Shown here: positions 27,418-36,931 of the stretch, one piece after another
Layout of the letters: each line of letters starts with the position of its first letter
Numbering within the stretch: position 1 is the first letter of the stretch
From: Nocardia rhizosphaerihabitans
GTDB lineage: Bacteria > Actinomycetota > Actinomycetes > Mycobacteriales > Mycobacteriaceae
DNA length: 64,000 bases
Reading direction: 5' to 3'
Assembly (NCBI RefSeq): GCF_014646295.1
Contig: NZ_BMNE01000008.1
Span: 124,001-188,000 of the forward strand
The notes under the pieces: generated by a model
What the model saw: the letters and a program-made list of their open reading frames with translations, nothing else
What the model was told of the DNA's origin: nothing
The model's database searches: none
Made by a program: the position numbers and the translations under genes

Positions 27418-29202
27418 GTGCCCGATCCCGTTCCGCTCCCGGCTGCCGCCCGTCAGCTGGCCTTCGACGAACTCGACACTCCGCTGTATGACACCACCTT
27501 CGTCGTCGTCGACCTGGAAACGACCGGGACCAGCCCGCACGGGGATTCGATCACCGAGATCGGGGCGGTGAAGGTGCGCGGGGGAGAAGTGCTGGGGGAG
27601 TTCGCGACCCTGGTGAATCCGGGGTTCGCGATCCCGCCCGCGATCGTGCAGATCACCGGGATCACCACGGCGATGGTGTACGAGGCGCCGCGGATCGAGG
27701 CGGTGCTGCCGGGCTTTCTGGAGTTCGCGGCGGGCGCGGTGCTGGTGGCGCACAATGCCCGCTTCGACACCGCGTTCCTCAAAGCCGCTGCGGCGCGCCA
27801 GGACATCACCTGGCCCAACCCGCAGGTGCTGTGCACGGTGAAACTGGCGCGACGGGTGCTCACCCGCGACGAGGCGCCCTCGGCGCGACTCGGAGTGCTC
27901 GCCCAGATCCTCGGTGCGTCGACCACCCCGACGCACCGCGCCCTCGACGACGCCCGCGCCACCGTCGACGTGCTGCACGCGCTGATCGGCCGGGTCGGCA
28001 ACCAGGGCGTGCACAGCCTCACCGAGCTGCTCGACTACCTGCCCGGCGTCACCGGAACCCAGCGGGCCAAGCGCACTTTCGCCGGCGATCTGCCGACCTC
28101 GCCCGGGGTGTATCTGTTCCGCGGTCCGTCCGACGAAGTCCTCTATATAGGGACCGCGGTCAATCTGCGCCGCCGCGTCCGCAACTACTTCACCGGTTCG
28201 GAGACCCGCGGCCGGATGAAAGAGATGGTGGCACTGGCGATTCGGGTCGACCATGTGGTGTGCGCGCACGGTCTGGAAGCGGGCGTTCGCGAGCTGCGTT
28301 TGCTCGCCGCGCACGCGCCGCCGTACAACCGCCGCTCGAAGTTCCCCCGCCGCGGCTGGTGGCTGACGATCAGCGACGAGGCCTTTCCCCGGCTCGTCGC
28401 CGTGCGCACTCCGACGCGAACAGCGGTGGGGCCGTTCGGTTCTCGCGCCGACGCCGTCGACGTGGCCGCGACGATCGCCGAGTTCGCCGGACTGCGAACC
28501 TGCGCCACCCGGCTCACCCGCGCGGCGAGACACACCTGCCTGCCCGCGGTGGTCGGCGGCTGCCCGGCGGCTCGCCCCGCGGCCGACCTGGACGCCACCG
28601 GTTACGCCCCGGCGGTCGAGGCGGTGCGTGACCTGTTCACCGGCCGCTCCGACGCGTTGCTGCGGGCCATGCTCGACCGTATCGAAACCCATTCCGCCGC
28701 CGAGCATTTCGAGGCAGCGGCGCGCCTGCGTGACCGCACCGCCACCGTCGTCACCATGCTGCACCGCACCCAGCGCCTCGCCGCGCTTGCCCGCATCCCG
28801 GAGCTGATCATCGCCCTGCCCGACGGGGCGGGCGGCTGGGAATTCTCGGTCATCCGCTACGGCCGCCTCGCCGCGGCAGGCACAGCCACGCGCGGCACCC
28901 CGCCCATGGCTGTCGTCGACCAGATCGTCGCCGCCGCCGAAACGGTGATCCCCGACCTGGGCGACGCCGCGTCCTGCGAGCCGCCGCCTGACGACACCAT
29001 TCCGCCCCTGCGCGGCGCACCGCCCGAAGAAGTCGGTGTCATCGCCCGCTGGCTCGCCAAACCCGGCGCCCGCATCGTCCGCACCAGCGAGGGCTACCGC
29101 GAACCACTGCACGGCGCGGCCCGCTGGAAAGGCTGGGCGCAGCTGGCGCGCACCGCGGCGACCACCAGGAGCGCCGAGGAGCAATACCTGGCCGAACGGT
29201 GA
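27418..29202 (+). CDS. DnaQ-like 3'-5' exonuclease fused to a UvrC-like GIY-YIG domain (Rv2191-like)
   Basis: A 594-residue fusion. Residues about 20-185 are a DEDDh exonuclease ([41 protein letters not shown]). Residues about 210-300 are a GIY-YIG nuclease similar to UvrC/Cho ([25 protein letters not shown]). The rest resembles the middle of UvrC and ends without the UvrC RNase H-like domain. A repair role (incision plus trimming) is inferred. GTG 27418 is chosen because -10-like TACGCT (27405-27410) ends seven bases upstream and no ribosome site exists, so it is probably leaderless; a TTG at 27388 is the alternative. Confidence 0.88.
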   Translation: MPDPVPLPAAARQLAFDELDTPLYDTTFVVVDLETTGTSPHGDSITEIGAVKVRGGEVLGEFATLVNPGFAIPPAIVQITGITTAMVYEAPRIEAVLPGFLEFAAGAVLVAHNARFDTAFLKAAAARQDITWPNPQVLCTVKLARRVLTRDEAPSARLGVLAQILGASTTPTHRALDDARATVDVLHALIGRVGNQGVHSLTELLDYLPGVTGTQRAKRTFAGDLPTSPGVYLFRGPSDEVLYIGTAVNLRRRVRNYFTGSETRGRMKEMVALAIRVDHVVCAHGLEAGVRELRLLAAHAPPYNRRSKFPRRGWWLTISDEAFPRLVAVRTPTRTAVGPFGSRADAVDVAATIAEFAGLRTCATRLTRAARHTCLPAVVGGCPAARPAADLDATGYAPAVEAVRDLFTGRSDALLRAMLDRIETHSAAEHFEAAARLRDRTATVVTMLHRTQRLAALARIPELIIALPDGAGGWEFSVIRYGRLAAAGTATRGTPPMAVVDQIVAAAETVIPDLGDAASCEPPPDDTIPPLRGAPPEEVGVIARWLAKPGARIVRTSEGYREPLHGAARWKGWAQLARTAATTRSAEEQYLAER

Positions 29203-29230
29203 CCACCCGGCGAGAGGATCATGGAACCGC

Positions 29231-29249
29231 CTGTCACGCCCGGTGACAG
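29231..29249. promoter_or_regulatory. Small hairpin between two possible starts of the TrpF-like gene
   Basis: ctgtcac (29231-29237) pairs with gtgacag (29243-29249) over a five-base loop. It lies downstream of the ATG at 29221 and just before the ribosome site serving ATG 29272. It may act on translation or simply end the upstream transcript weakly. Confidence 0.35.
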
Positions 29250-29271
29250 CGGGAGAAAGGGCGAACCGCGG

Positions 29272-29823
29272 ATGTTCGTGAAGGTGTGCGGCCTGACCAC
29301 CGAGGAACAGATCGACTGGGCCGTCGAGCTCGGCTACTCGGCGATCGGCGTCATGGTCACGCCCAAGAGCAAGCGGTACCGCACGCCCGAGCAGGCCCGC
29401 GCCCTCGCCGACTACGCGCGCGGCCGGATCACCACCTTCGTCGTCGCCCTGGAAGCGGCCGAGGTCGCCGAGGTGGCCGACGCGTTCGACGTCGTGCAGC
29501 TCTACCAGTGGGCCGACCTGCCGAACCTCGCCTTCTGCTCCTCGACGCCGCCCGCACCCGAGCAGACCAGCGAATACTTCTTCTACGACGCCAGCGCGGG
29601 CTCCGGGATCTTCGAGGAGTTCCCCGACTGGGTGCGCGCGCTGCCGGGCAAGGTCGTGCTGGCCGGTGGACTCGACGCCGACAATGTCGCCGCCACCATC
29701 ACCCGCCACCGTCCCTACGGCGTCGACGTGTCCAGTTCGGTGGAATCGGCGCCCGGCGTGAAGAGCCGTGACCTCATGCGACGGTTCAAAGCGGCCACCG
29801 AGCGGCCGCAAGTTCTAGGCTGA
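29272..29823 (+). CDS. Divergent phosphoribosylanthranilate isomerase-like (TrpF-like) protein
   Basis: A 183-residue beta/alpha-barrel protein. The TrpF start is seen (MFVKVCGLTTEEQ, with the catalytic-type Cys), as are a phosphate-site-like KVVLAGGLDADNVAATI and GVDVSSSVESAPGVKS at the C-terminus. Differences are notable: the usual GGTG...FDW segment is replaced by SAGSGIFEEFPDW, and the usual LHG after VQ is YQW. It may therefore have another substrate. Many actinobacteria lack trpF and use the dual-function PriA, which makes this gene unusual. ATG 29272 has gggagaaaggg about 10 bases upstream; ATG 29221 with GAGAGG is an alternative. trpD lies nearby on the other strand. Confidence 0.7.
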   Translation: MFVKVCGLTTEEQIDWAVELGYSAIGVMVTPKSKRYRTPEQARALADYARGRITTFVVALEAAEVAEVADAFDVVQLYQWADLPNLAFCSSTPPAPEQTSEYFFYDASAGSGIFEEFPDWVRALPGKVVLAGGLDADNVAATITRHRPYGVDVSSSVESAPGVKSRDLMRRFKAATERPQVLG

Positions 29824-29827
29824 TCCC

Positions 29828-30103
29828 ATGATTACCGCGATCGTGCTGATCCAGGCCGAGAACTCTCGTATCCCCGAGACCGCGCAGGCGCTCGCCGACA
29901 CCGCAGGAGTCGCCGAGGTGTACTCCTGCGCCGGTGACGTCGACCTGATCGCGATCGTGCGGGTCCGCGATCACGCGCGGATCGCCGAGGTGGTCACCAG
30001 CGGCATCGACAAGGTGGAAGGCGTGGTCCGCACCACCACCCACATCGCCTTCAAGTCATATTCGAGCGCCGACGTGGAAGCCGGATTCTCGCTGGGGGAG
30101 TGA
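29828..30103 (+). CDS. Stand-alone Lrp/AsnC ligand-binding (RAM) domain protein
   Basis: A 91-residue protein consisting only of the RAM domain: MITAIVLIQAENSRIPETAQ, GVAEVYSCAGDVDLIAIVRV and VRTTTHIAFKSYSSADVEAG. There is no DNA-binding half, so it is a small-molecule (often amino-acid) sensor or a partner of other Lrp proteins. A -10-like TAGGCT (29816-29821) ends six bases before the ATG and overlaps the end of the TrpF-like gene, suggesting its own leaderless transcript. It converges on trpD. Confidence 0.9.
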   Translation: MITAIVLIQAENSRIPETAQALADTAGVAEVYSCAGDVDLIAIVRVRDHARIAEVVTSGIDKVEGVVRTTTHIAFKSYSSADVEAGFSLGE

Positions 30104-30116
30104 GGCTTTCGCTCGC

Positions 30117-31178
30117 TCAGCCCTCGTCGAGGGTCTGGGTGAGCTCGGCCCAGCTCTGCAGCAGCTTCGCCGCCGCGCCGCTGTCGACGGCGGCCGCGGC
30201 GCGCTCGAGCCCGCCCGCCAGCGCGGCGTCCAGGTCCAGGTCGGCATCGCCGACCCCGCGCGAGAGGTCGTAGGCGACGATCGCGGCGGCGGAGTTGAGC
30301 AGGGTCGCGTCGCGCACCGGGCCCGGCGTCCCGGCGAACACCTCGCGCGCGATCCCGGCGTTGACCTCGGCGTCGCCGCCGCGCAGCGCGTCCAGCTCGA
30401 CGCGGGGGATACCGAGGCGCGTCGGATCGATCACCGTCTGCCTGATCCGCCCGCCGCTGACCACCCACACATCGGTGAGGTCGGAGGTGGTGATCTCGTC
30501 GAGCCCGTCGCGCCCGCGCACCACCAGCGCACTGGCGTCACGCTCGGCGAACACACCGGCGATCACCGGCGCGAGGTCGGCGAACGCGCAGCCGATCAGC
30601 CCCGCCCGCGGCTGTGCCGGGTTGGTGAGCGGCCCGAGCACGTTGAACACGGTCGGGATGCCGATCTCCTTGCGCGCGGGCCCGGCGAAGCGCAGCCCGG
30701 CATGGAACAGCGGCGCGAAGCAGAAACCGATGCCCGCCTCGCGCACCGACCGCGCCACCGACTCCGGGCCGAGCGCGAGCCGCACGCCCAGCGCCTCCAG
30801 CACGTCGGCGCCACCGGACTTGGACGATGCGGCCCGGTTGCCGTGCTTGACCACCGGCACACCGGCCGAGGCCACGACCACCGAGGACATGGTGGAGATG
30901 TTCACCGAGCCGGACCGGTCACCGCCGGTGCCGACGATGTCGACCGCGTCGCCGTCGACATGGACAAGGCGGGCGTGCCCGAGCATGCCCGCGACCATGC
31001 CCGCCAGCTCGGTGGGGGTGGGGCCCTTGATCTTCATGGCGACGCCGAACGCCGCGATCTGGGCCGCGGTGGCGTTGTCGGTGAAGATCTCGTCGATCAC
31101 CCAGGTGGTGTCGTCCGCGGCCAGGTCACCACCGTCGGCGAGGGTTCCGAGCACCTGGGGCCAGCTGCGCACGCTCAT
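30117..31178 (-). CDS. trpD: Anthranilate phosphoribosyltransferase (TrpD)
   Basis: A 353-residue TrpD, which transfers phosphoribose from PRPP to anthranilate in tryptophan synthesis. Key segments are IVGTGGDRSGSVNIST (PRPP/diphosphate binding), VVKHGNRAASSKSGGADVLE, GIGFCFAPLFH and NVLGPLTNPA. ATG 31178 follows GGAG at four bases; GTG 31208 in the same frame would add 10 residues. It stands apart from other trp synthesis genes except the TrpF-like gene 290 bases away. An inverted repeat lies upstream at 31240-31259. Confidence 0.94.
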   Translation of the reverse strand: MSVRSWPQVLGTLADGGDLAADDTTWVIDEIFTDNATAAQIAAFGVAMKIKGPTPTELAGMVAGMLGHARLVHVDGDAVDIVGTGGDRSGSVNISTMSSVVVASAGVPVVKHGNRAASSKSGGADVLEALGVRLALGPESVARSVREAGIGFCFAPLFHAGLRFAGPARKEIGIPTVFNVLGPLTNPAQPRAGLIGCAFADLAPVIAGVFAERDASALVVRGRDGLDEITTSDLTDVWVVSGGRIRQTVIDPTRLGIPRVELDALRGGDAEVNAGIAREVFAGTPGPVRDATLLNSAAAIVAYDLSRGVGDADLDLDAALAGGLERAAAAVDSGAAAKLLQSWAELTQTLDEG

Positions 31179-31239
31179 CTGCTCCGCATCCTTCTCCTCG
31201 ACCGACACCGTCGCGCAAACTCTTCTCGCGCGCGCCTGT

Positions 31240-31259
31240 GTTGCGCAACCTTATTGCGC
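31240..31259. promoter_or_regulatory. Overlapping inverted repeats upstream of trpD
   Basis: gttgcgcaac (31240-31249) is a perfect palindrome, and gcgcaa (31243-31248) also pairs with ttgcgc (31254-31259). On the trpD strand this is an operator-like or hairpin-forming element about 65 bases before the start codon. No Trp codon-rich leader peptide was seen. Confidence 0.4.
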
Positions 31260-31271
31260 CGCTGAGCAAGT

Positions 31272-31691
31272 TTAAGGGGCGGGACGAGGCGGCTGCAGCG
31301 CGTCCCAGCCGTCGGCGACACCGTCGTGGCGCTGGGCGAGCCCGGCCATCCGCGAACGCTCCTGCGAACAGCTCAGCGGGTCGAGTACCTGCACCCGCTG
31401 CAGGATGATCGGCACCAGCTCGTCAGTGGCCGCACGCACCGGCTCGGCGCGCGTGTACCCGTCGTATCCGGCGATCTCACAGGCCGCCTCCAACTGCCCG
31501 GCGGGCAGGCGCAGGTGGTGGCGCAGCACCGCCTCGGCCTCCCGATCCAGGCCGGTCGCCCGGTCCAGCACCGCCGAGCAGGCCTCGACGTCGTCGAAAC
31601 TCGACGCGACCACGACCAGATCGGCCCGCGCCGGGTCGAGCGCCTGCGCGCTTCCACCGAACAATCGCCGCCACATCCGCACCACGACCAT
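31272..31691 (-). CDS. Conserved hypothetical protein, 139 residues
   Basis: A soluble, mostly helical protein with no recognised domain. Segments such as [20 protein letters not shown] and [16 protein letters not shown] suggest a compact fold. The ATG at 31691 has a consensus AGGAGG six bases upstream, so it is well translated. It ends 93 bases before trpD and may be co-transcribed with it. It is divergent from ctaE. I do not recognise it further. Confidence 0.7.
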   Translation of the reverse strand: MVVVRMWRRLFGGSAQALDPARADLVVVASSFDDVEACSAVLDRATGLDREAEAVLRHHLRLPAGQLEAACEIAGYDGYTRAEPVRAATDELVPIILQRVQVLDPLSCSQERSRMAGLAQRHDGVADGWDALQPPRPAP

Positions 31692-31870
31692 CGCCGCCTC
31701 CTCGTCTCAGGTTATCCACATCCAACGCTGTCACAATGAGTCGTCACGTGATCGTCGCCAACACGCCGACCGAGGTCGCGGACCCCCTCTGTGCGTGGGT
31801 TTTCCGCCTTGCGCGACAAAGTTTCGTACCCGGGTACAGCTGTCGTACTACGAAGAGTCATACTTACCCC

Positions 31871-32482
31871 GTGACGACCGCAGTAGGCACCCCAGGATCG
31901 GCCATTACTCAGCGTGTGCATTCGCTGAACCGGCCCAACATGGTCAGCGTCGGAACCATCATCTGGCTGTCGAGCGAGCTGATGTTCTTCGCCGGCCTCT
32001 TCGCCATGTACTTCGTTGCGCGCGCGCAGGCGCACGGCAACTGGCCCCCGGAGCCGACCGAGCTGAACATGACGCTCGCCATCCCGGTGACGGCCGTGCT
32101 GATCGCATCGTCGTTCACCTGCCAGATGGGCGTGTTCGCCGCGGAGCGGGGCGACGTGTTCGGCCTGCGCCGCTGGTACATGATCACCCTGGCGATGGGC
32201 ACCTTCTTCGTGTTCGGCCAGGGCTACGAGTACTACCACCTGGTCCACGAGGGAACCTCGATCGCAGGCAGCTCCTACGGCTCGGTCTTCTACATCACCA
32301 CCGGCTTCCACGGCCTGCACGTGATCGGCGGTCTGATCGCGTTCGTGTTCCTGCTGATCCGCACCACGCTGAGCAAGTTCACGCCCGCGCAGGCGACCGC
32401 CGCGATCGTGGTGTCGTACTACTGGCACTTCGTCGACATCGTCTGGATCGGGCTGTTCGCCACGATCTACTTCGTCCGCTAG
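31871..32482 (+). CDS. ctaE: Cytochrome c oxidase subunit III (CtaE)
   Basis: A 203-residue subunit of the aa3 oxidase with five membrane spans. It begins [20 protein letters not shown], close to the mycobacterial protein, and contains [38 protein letters not shown] and [11 protein letters not shown]. The GTG at 31871 has a -10-like CATACT (31859-31864) ending six bases upstream and no ribosome site, so translation is likely leaderless. A palindrome gtacccgggtac lies at 31826-31837. qcrC follows after 55 bases, forming the ctaE-qcrCAB operon. Confidence 0.95.
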   Translation: MTTAVGTPGSAITQRVHSLNRPNMVSVGTIIWLSSELMFFAGLFAMYFVARAQAHGNWPPEPTELNMTLAIPVTAVLIASSFTCQMGVFAAERGDVFGLRRWYMITLAMGTFFVFGQGYEYYHLVHEGTSIAGSSYGSVFYITTGFHGLHVIGGLIAFVFLLIRTTLSKFTPAQATAAIVVSYYWHFVDIVWIGLFATIYFVR

Positions 32483-32537
32483 GCGCGGGCGCACAACATT
32501 TGCACAAGTCGGTTCCGTCTACTCCAAAGGGACACAG

Positions 32538-33401
32538 ATGAGTTCATCTCCCCCGTCGGCCCCAGAGCCCGCTGGCCCCGGCAACGGGCAGGCCGCCAAG
32601 ACGCGTAAGCAGCGTCGCGTTCGCCGTCGTATCGCGGGCGGTCTCGCGTTGCTCGTTGGTCTGGTCGGAGCCGGCTTCCTGGCCACGGCGCTCACTCCCG
32701 AGCCGCAGATCGCCACCGCGCACGAGGATCAGTCCGCGCTCATCCGCGAGGGCAAGCAGCTCTACGACACCTCGTGCATCACCTGCCACGGCGCCAACCT
32801 GCAGGGTGTGGAAGAACGTGGCCCCAGCCTGATCGGCGTCGGCGAGGCCGCCGTCTACTTCCAGGTGTCCACCGGCCGCATGCCGATGACCCGCAACGAA
32901 GCCCAGGCGATGCGCAAGCCGGAGAAGTTCGACGCGCATCAGACCGACGCGATCGGCGCGTACGTCGCCGCCAACGGCGGTGGCCCCTCGGTGATCCGTG
33001 ACGCCAACGGCGAGATCGCGCAGGAATCGCTGCGTGGCGACGACATCGCCCGCGGCTCGGAGCTGTTCCGGATGAACTGCGCCTCCTGCCACAACTTCAC
33101 CGCCCGCGGTGGTGCGCTCTCCAGCGGCAAGTTCGCGCCCTCGCTGGCGCCCGCCAACGAGGCGCAGATCTACAACGCGATGGTCACCGGCCCGCAGAAC
33201 ATGCCGAAGTTCTCCGACCGGCAGCTGTCGCCGGAGGAGAAGCGCGACATCGTCGCCTACGTCAAGAACGCGGCCGAGGAGAAGGCGCCCGGCGGCTGGG
33301 ATCTCGGCGGGTTCGGTCCGGCGACCGAGGGCCTCGCGATCTGGGTCATCGGCATCACCGCCGTGGTCGGCGCCGCGATGTGGATCGGATCACGGACATG
33401 A
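32538..33401 (+). CDS. qcrC: Cytochrome bcc complex dihaem cytochrome c subunit (QcrC)
   Basis: A 287-residue membrane-bound dihaem cytochrome c that replaces soluble cytochrome c in actinobacteria and links complex III directly to the aa3 oxidase. Two haem-binding motifs, CITCH (about residue 80) and CASCH (about residue 181), lie between an N-terminal anchor ([19 protein letters not shown]) and a C-terminal span ([18 protein letters not shown]). AAAGGGA precedes the ATG. The qcrA start is 43 bases downstream. Confidence 0.96.
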   Translation: MSSSPPSAPEPAGPGNGQAAKTRKQRRVRRRIAGGLALLVGLVGAGFLATALTPEPQIATAHEDQSALIREGKQLYDTSCITCHGANLQGVEERGPSLIGVGEAAVYFQVSTGRMPMTRNEAQAMRKPEKFDAHQTDAIGAYVAANGGGPSVIRDANGEIAQESLRGDDIARGSELFRMNCASCHNFTARGGALSSGKFAPSLAPANEAQIYNAMVTGPQNMPKFSDRQLSPEEKRDIVAYVKNAAEEKAPGGWDLGGFGPATEGLAIWVIGITAVVGAAMWIGSRT

Positions 33402-33444
33402 TCGGCCAGCGCGCGAAGGCGAGCATGTCGGATAGGACACAGTC

Positions 33445-34584
33445 ATGAGTGGACAGGAGCGAAGCGACATGGGTCGCGAACCCACCGAAGACGAACTGGA
33501 CGCGATGACGCGCGACGAGCTGGTCGAGCTCGGTACCGCGCGTGACGGCGTCGACGTCGCGTACCGCGGCGAGCGGTGGCCGGTGCCGGGCACCCGCGCC
33601 GAGAAGCGCGCCGAGCGTGCGGTCACGTTCTGGTTCGCCATCTCCGGCCTTGCCGCCGCCGCGCTGATCGGTGTCTTCCTGTTCTGGCCGTGGGAGTGGA
33701 AGGGCAACCGCCAGGAAGGCCACCAGGCCTACGCGCTGTTCACCCCGCTCATCGGCCTGACCTTCGGCATCTCGGTGCTGGTCATCGGTATCGCCGTCGT
33801 GCTGATCCGCAAGCGGTTCATCCCCGCCGAGATCTCGATCCAGCAGCGCCACGACGGCCCGTCGGACGAGGTCGAGCGCCGGACCCTGGCGGCCGAGCTG
33901 CAGGACGCGCTCGACACCTCCACCCTGGGTCGTCGCAAGATGATGCTCGGCACCGCTGGTGCCGGCGTCGGTGTACTCGGCATCGGCTCGCTGCTGGTGT
34001 TCATCGGCGGCATGGTGAAGAACCCGTGGGCCAAGCGCGACAAGTCGCCGCTGTGGGTGTCGGGCTGGACCCCGGACTACCCGGGCGAGACCATCTACAT
34101 CCGTCGCGACACCGGTCGTCCCGAGGACATCGTGCTGGTGCGTCCGGAGGACCTGGACGCGGGCGCCATGGAAACCGTGTTCCCGTGGAAAGAGAAGTGG
34201 CGTGGCGATTCGCACGCGACCCTGCAGTCGCTGCGCGGTGTCCGCAACTCCGTCATGTTGATCCGGTTGCGTACCGAGGATGCCGAGAAGGCGATCAAGC
34301 GCAAGGGCCAGGAGAGCTTCAACTACGGCGACTACTTCGCCTACTCGAAGATCTGCACCCACCTCGGTTGCCCGACCTCACTGTTCGAGCAGCAGACCAA
34401 CCGCATCCTGTGCCCCTGCCACCAGTCGCAGTTCTCGGCGACCGAGTGGGGTAAGCCGGTCTTCGGTCCGGCCGCCCGCGCGCTGCCTCAGCTGCCGATC
34501 ACCGTCAACTCCGAGGGCTTCCTGGTCGCCAACGGCGACTTCATCGAGCCGCTCGGCCCGGCCTTCTGGGAGCGTCGTTCATGA
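33445..34584 (+). CDS. qcrA: Rieske iron-sulfur protein of the cytochrome bcc complex (QcrA)
   Basis: A 379-residue Rieske subunit of the actinobacterial type with three membrane helices. The Rieske ligands are in CTHLGC and CPCHQS. A twin-arginine motif [13 protein letters not shown] precedes the third helix, which indicates Tat-dependent placement of the C-terminal domain outside the membrane. The start is ATG 33445. The stop overlaps qcrB in the sequence ATGA, so the two are coupled. Confidence 0.96.
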   Translation: MSGQERSDMGREPTEDELDAMTRDELVELGTARDGVDVAYRGERWPVPGTRAEKRAERAVTFWFAISGLAAAALIGVFLFWPWEWKGNRQEGHQAYALFTPLIGLTFGISVLVIGIAVVLIRKRFIPAEISIQQRHDGPSDEVERRTLAAELQDALDTSTLGRRKMMLGTAGAGVGVLGIGSLLVFIGGMVKNPWAKRDKSPLWVSGWTPDYPGETIYIRRDTGRPEDIVLVRPEDLDAGAMETVFPWKEKWRGDSHATLQSLRGVRNSVMLIRLRTEDAEKAIKRKGQESFNYGDYFAYSKICTHLGCPTSLFEQQTNRILCPCHQSQFSATEWGKPVFGPAARALPQLPITVNSEGFLVANGDFIEPLGPAFWERRS

Positions 34585-36206
34585 GCACTCTGGTGGCGAA
34601 CCAAGCCAACGAGATGGACGAGCGGTATCGCGCCGCCGCGTTCATGAAGCGGTCGATCAACAAGGTCTTCCCGACCCACTGGTCGTTCCTGCTGGGTGAG
34701 ATCGCGCTCTACGCGTTCATCATCCTGCTGCTGTCGGGTGTGTACCTGACGCTGTTCTTCGATCCGTCGATGGCGCACGTCACCTACGACGGCGCCTACC
34801 AGCCGCTGCGCGGCGTCGGCATGTCGCGGGCGTACGAGACCGCGCTGAACATCTCCTTCGAGGTGCGCGGCGGGCTGTTCGTCCGGCAGATCCACCACTG
34901 GGCGGCCCTGCTGTTCGCGGCGTCGATCATCATCCACCTGTTCCGCATCTTCTTCACCGGCGCGTTCCGCAAGCCGCGTGAGGCGAACTGGGTGATCGGC
35001 TCGCTGCTGCTGATCCTGGCGATGTTCGAGGGCTTCTTCGGCTACTCGCTGCCCGACGACCTGCTCTCGGGCACCGGTCTTCGTGCCGCGTTCGGTGGTA
35101 TCACCATGAGCCTGCCGGTCATCGGTACCTGGATGCACTGGCTGATGTTCGGTGGCGACTTCCCCGGCGACATCATCATCCCGCGTCTCTACATCGCCCA
35201 CGTGCTGCTGCTGCCCGGCATCATCCTGGCGCTGATCGGCGCGCACGTCGCGCTGGTCTGGTACCAGAAGCACACCCAGTTCCCCGGCCCGGGCCGGACC
35301 GAGAACAACGTGGTCGGCGCGCGCATCGTGCCGGTGTTCGCCGCGGACCAGGGCGCGTTCTTCGCGTTCACCCTCGGCATCGTCGGCATCATGGGTGGTG
35401 TCCTGCAGATCAATCCGATCTGGAACCTGGGTCCGTACAACCCGTCCCAGGTCTCGGCGGGTTCGCAGCCGGACTTCTACATGATGTGGACCGACGGTCT
35501 GGCGCGTCTGATGCCGCCGTGGGAGCTCTACCTGGGTCGCTACACGGTCCCGGCCGTCGTCTGGGTCGCCCTCACCATGGGTCTGGTGTTCACCCTGCTG
35601 ATCGCCTACCCGTGGATCGAGAAGCGCCTCACCAACGATCACACGGCGCATCACAACCTGCTCCAGCGTCCGCGCGACGTGCCCGTGCGTACCGCCATCG
35701 GTGCCATGGCCATCGCGTTCTACGTGGTGCTGACGCTGTCGTGTGTCAACGACATCATCGCGTTCAAGTTCGACATCTCGTTGAACGCGACGACCTGGAT
35801 CGGCCGCATCGGCGTGCTGCTGCTGCCGCCGCTGGCGTACTTCGTGACCTACCGGTTCTGCATCGGTCTGCAGCGCAGTGACCGGGCGGTGCTCGAGCAC
35901 GGCATCGAGACCGGTGTCATCAAGCGCCTGCCGCACGGTGAGTACATCGAGGTGCACCAGCCGCTGGGCCCGGTCGACGGCCACGGCCACGCGATCCCGC
36001 TGGAGTACCAGGGCGCCCCGGTGCCCAAGAAGATGAACAAGCTGGGTTCGGCGGGCAAGCCGGGCACCGGTAGCTTCCTGCGGGCCGACCCGAAGGCCGA
36101 GTCCGACGCCTACTTCGAGAACGAGCACATCGAGGAGCACAAGATGCTCACCGCGCTCGCGAACGAGCAGGCACGCGCCAACGGTGACGAGCCGCACGGT
36201 CACTGA
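34581..36206 (+). CDS. qcrB: Cytochrome b subunit of the cytochrome bcc complex (QcrB)
   Basis: A 541-residue cytochrome b with eight membrane helices. Haem-ligand histidines lie in [19 protein letters not shown] and in HWLMFGG... IAHVLLLPG. The quinol-site PDF/PEW-type region appears as [20 protein letters not shown] followed by DFYMMW. The C-terminal tail of about 120 residues is typical of actinobacteria. Homologues are the target of the inhibitor Q203 (telacebec). A strong terminator follows, closing the ctaE-qcrCAB operon. Confidence 0.96.
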   Translation: MSTLVANQANEMDERYRAAAFMKRSINKVFPTHWSFLLGEIALYAFIILLLSGVYLTLFFDPSMAHVTYDGAYQPLRGVGMSRAYETALNISFEVRGGLFVRQIHHWAALLFAASIIIHLFRIFFTGAFRKPREANWVIGSLLLILAMFEGFFGYSLPDDLLSGTGLRAAFGGITMSLPVIGTWMHWLMFGGDFPGDIIIPRLYIAHVLLLPGIILALIGAHVALVWYQKHTQFPGPGRTENNVVGARIVPVFAADQGAFFAFTLGIVGIMGGVLQINPIWNLGPYNPSQVSAGSQPDFYMMWTDGLARLMPPWELYLGRYTVPAVVWVALTMGLVFTLLIAYPWIEKRLTNDHTAHHNLLQRPRDVPVRTAIGAMAIAFYVVLTLSCVNDIIAFKFDISLNATTWIGRIGVLLLPPLAYFVTYRFCIGLQRSDRAVLEHGIETGVIKRLPHGEYIEVHQPLGPVDGHGHAIPLEYQGAPVPKKMNKLGSAGKPGTGSFLRADPKAESDAYFENEHIEEHKMLTALANEQARANGDEPHGH

Positions 36207-36224
36207 TCGCGCAAGCACAACGAG

Positions 36225-36257
36225 AAAGGCCCCGAGTCGCTGCGACTCGGGGCCTTT
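36225..36257. terminator. Terminator after qcrB
   Basis: aaaggccccgagtcgc (36225-36240) pairs with gcgactcggggccttt (36242-36257), a near-perfect 15-bp stem located between converging genes. Confidence 0.88.
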
Positions 36258-36271
36258 CCCGTGTTTCCGGC

Positions 36272-36769
36272 TCAGAGGCGCGGGGTGCGCCGGTAGGCCT
36301 CGATCGCCTCGAACTTGGCCAGGTTGTGCCTGGCGTCGGCCAGCGCGTCGTGGGCGTCGTCGGGGATCGGCGGCAGCACGGGGCTGCCGTGCGCGACCCA
36401 GTGCTGACGCAGCTCGTTGGTGTAGCGCGGCATGCCCTTGGGCAGCGCGGTCATGTCACCCCACAGCTGGCACAGCGCGACGTGATCGTAGGCGCCCACC
36501 CAGGCCCACAGCTCCGGCTGCACGCTCGGCCGGGGCAGGAAGAACTTGAACAGGTCGTCGCGGATCTGTTCCCTGGTGCGATACAGCGGCGATCCCGCGG
36601 GCGGCAATTTCGGGAGCACATGTTTGCGGACCCACGGCCCGGCTCGCCGCGCATCGAATTCGGTGGACACCGCGTAGTATTCGCGGCCGTCCTCGCAGAC
36701 GACGCCGATCGAGATCAGATCGATCGTCACGCCGTCCTCGACGAATTCCGAATCATAGAAATATCGCAG
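36272..36769 (-). CDS. 3'-5' exoribonuclease of the Rv2179c family, probable CTG start
   Basis: A 165-residue RNase T-like DEDD exonuclease. The translation RYFYDSEFVEDGVTIDLISI has the catalytic Asp and Glu of motif I. WAWVGAYDHVALCQLWG is motif II, and DDAHDALADARHNLAKFEA is motif III. The family starts directly at RYFYD-EF. The CTG at 36769 precedes RYFYD here, with AAGAGG eight bases upstream. No ATG or TTG lies nearby and the next GTG is at 36823, which would add 18 residues with no family counterpart. The gene converges on qcrB. Confidence 0.88.
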   Translation of the reverse strand: MRYFYDSEFVEDGVTIDLISIGVVCEDGREYYAVSTEFDARRAGPWVRKHVLPKLPPAGSPLYRTREQIRDDLFKFFLPRPSVQPELWAWVGAYDHVALCQLWGDMTALPKGMPRYTNELRQHWVAHGSPVLPPIPDDAHDALADARHNLAKFEAIEAYRRTPRL

Positions 36770-36931
36770 GGAGATCGCCTCTTCGTGCCGGTGGGCGGCC
36801 GTGGTCCTCCGGCGGGACGGCACGGTCCGTAGCCCACGATGGGTTGACCGAAACCCTATGTCGACGGTTCGCACGCGACGCGCACGGGTATGCCGTGACC
36901 TCACAGCGAACAAACAGGGTCGGCGGGCAAG

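Noticed and set aside
27364-29811. An 815-codon open frame on the minus strand
   Set aside because: It is the antisense shadow of the DnaQ/UvrC-like and TrpF-like genes; its translation is low-complexity and resembles no protein. Such frames are common in DNA with GC-rich third positions.
31179-31271. A trp attenuator leader before trpD
   Set aside because: No short ORF with tandem Trp codons and no terminator with a T-run; only an inverted repeat is present.
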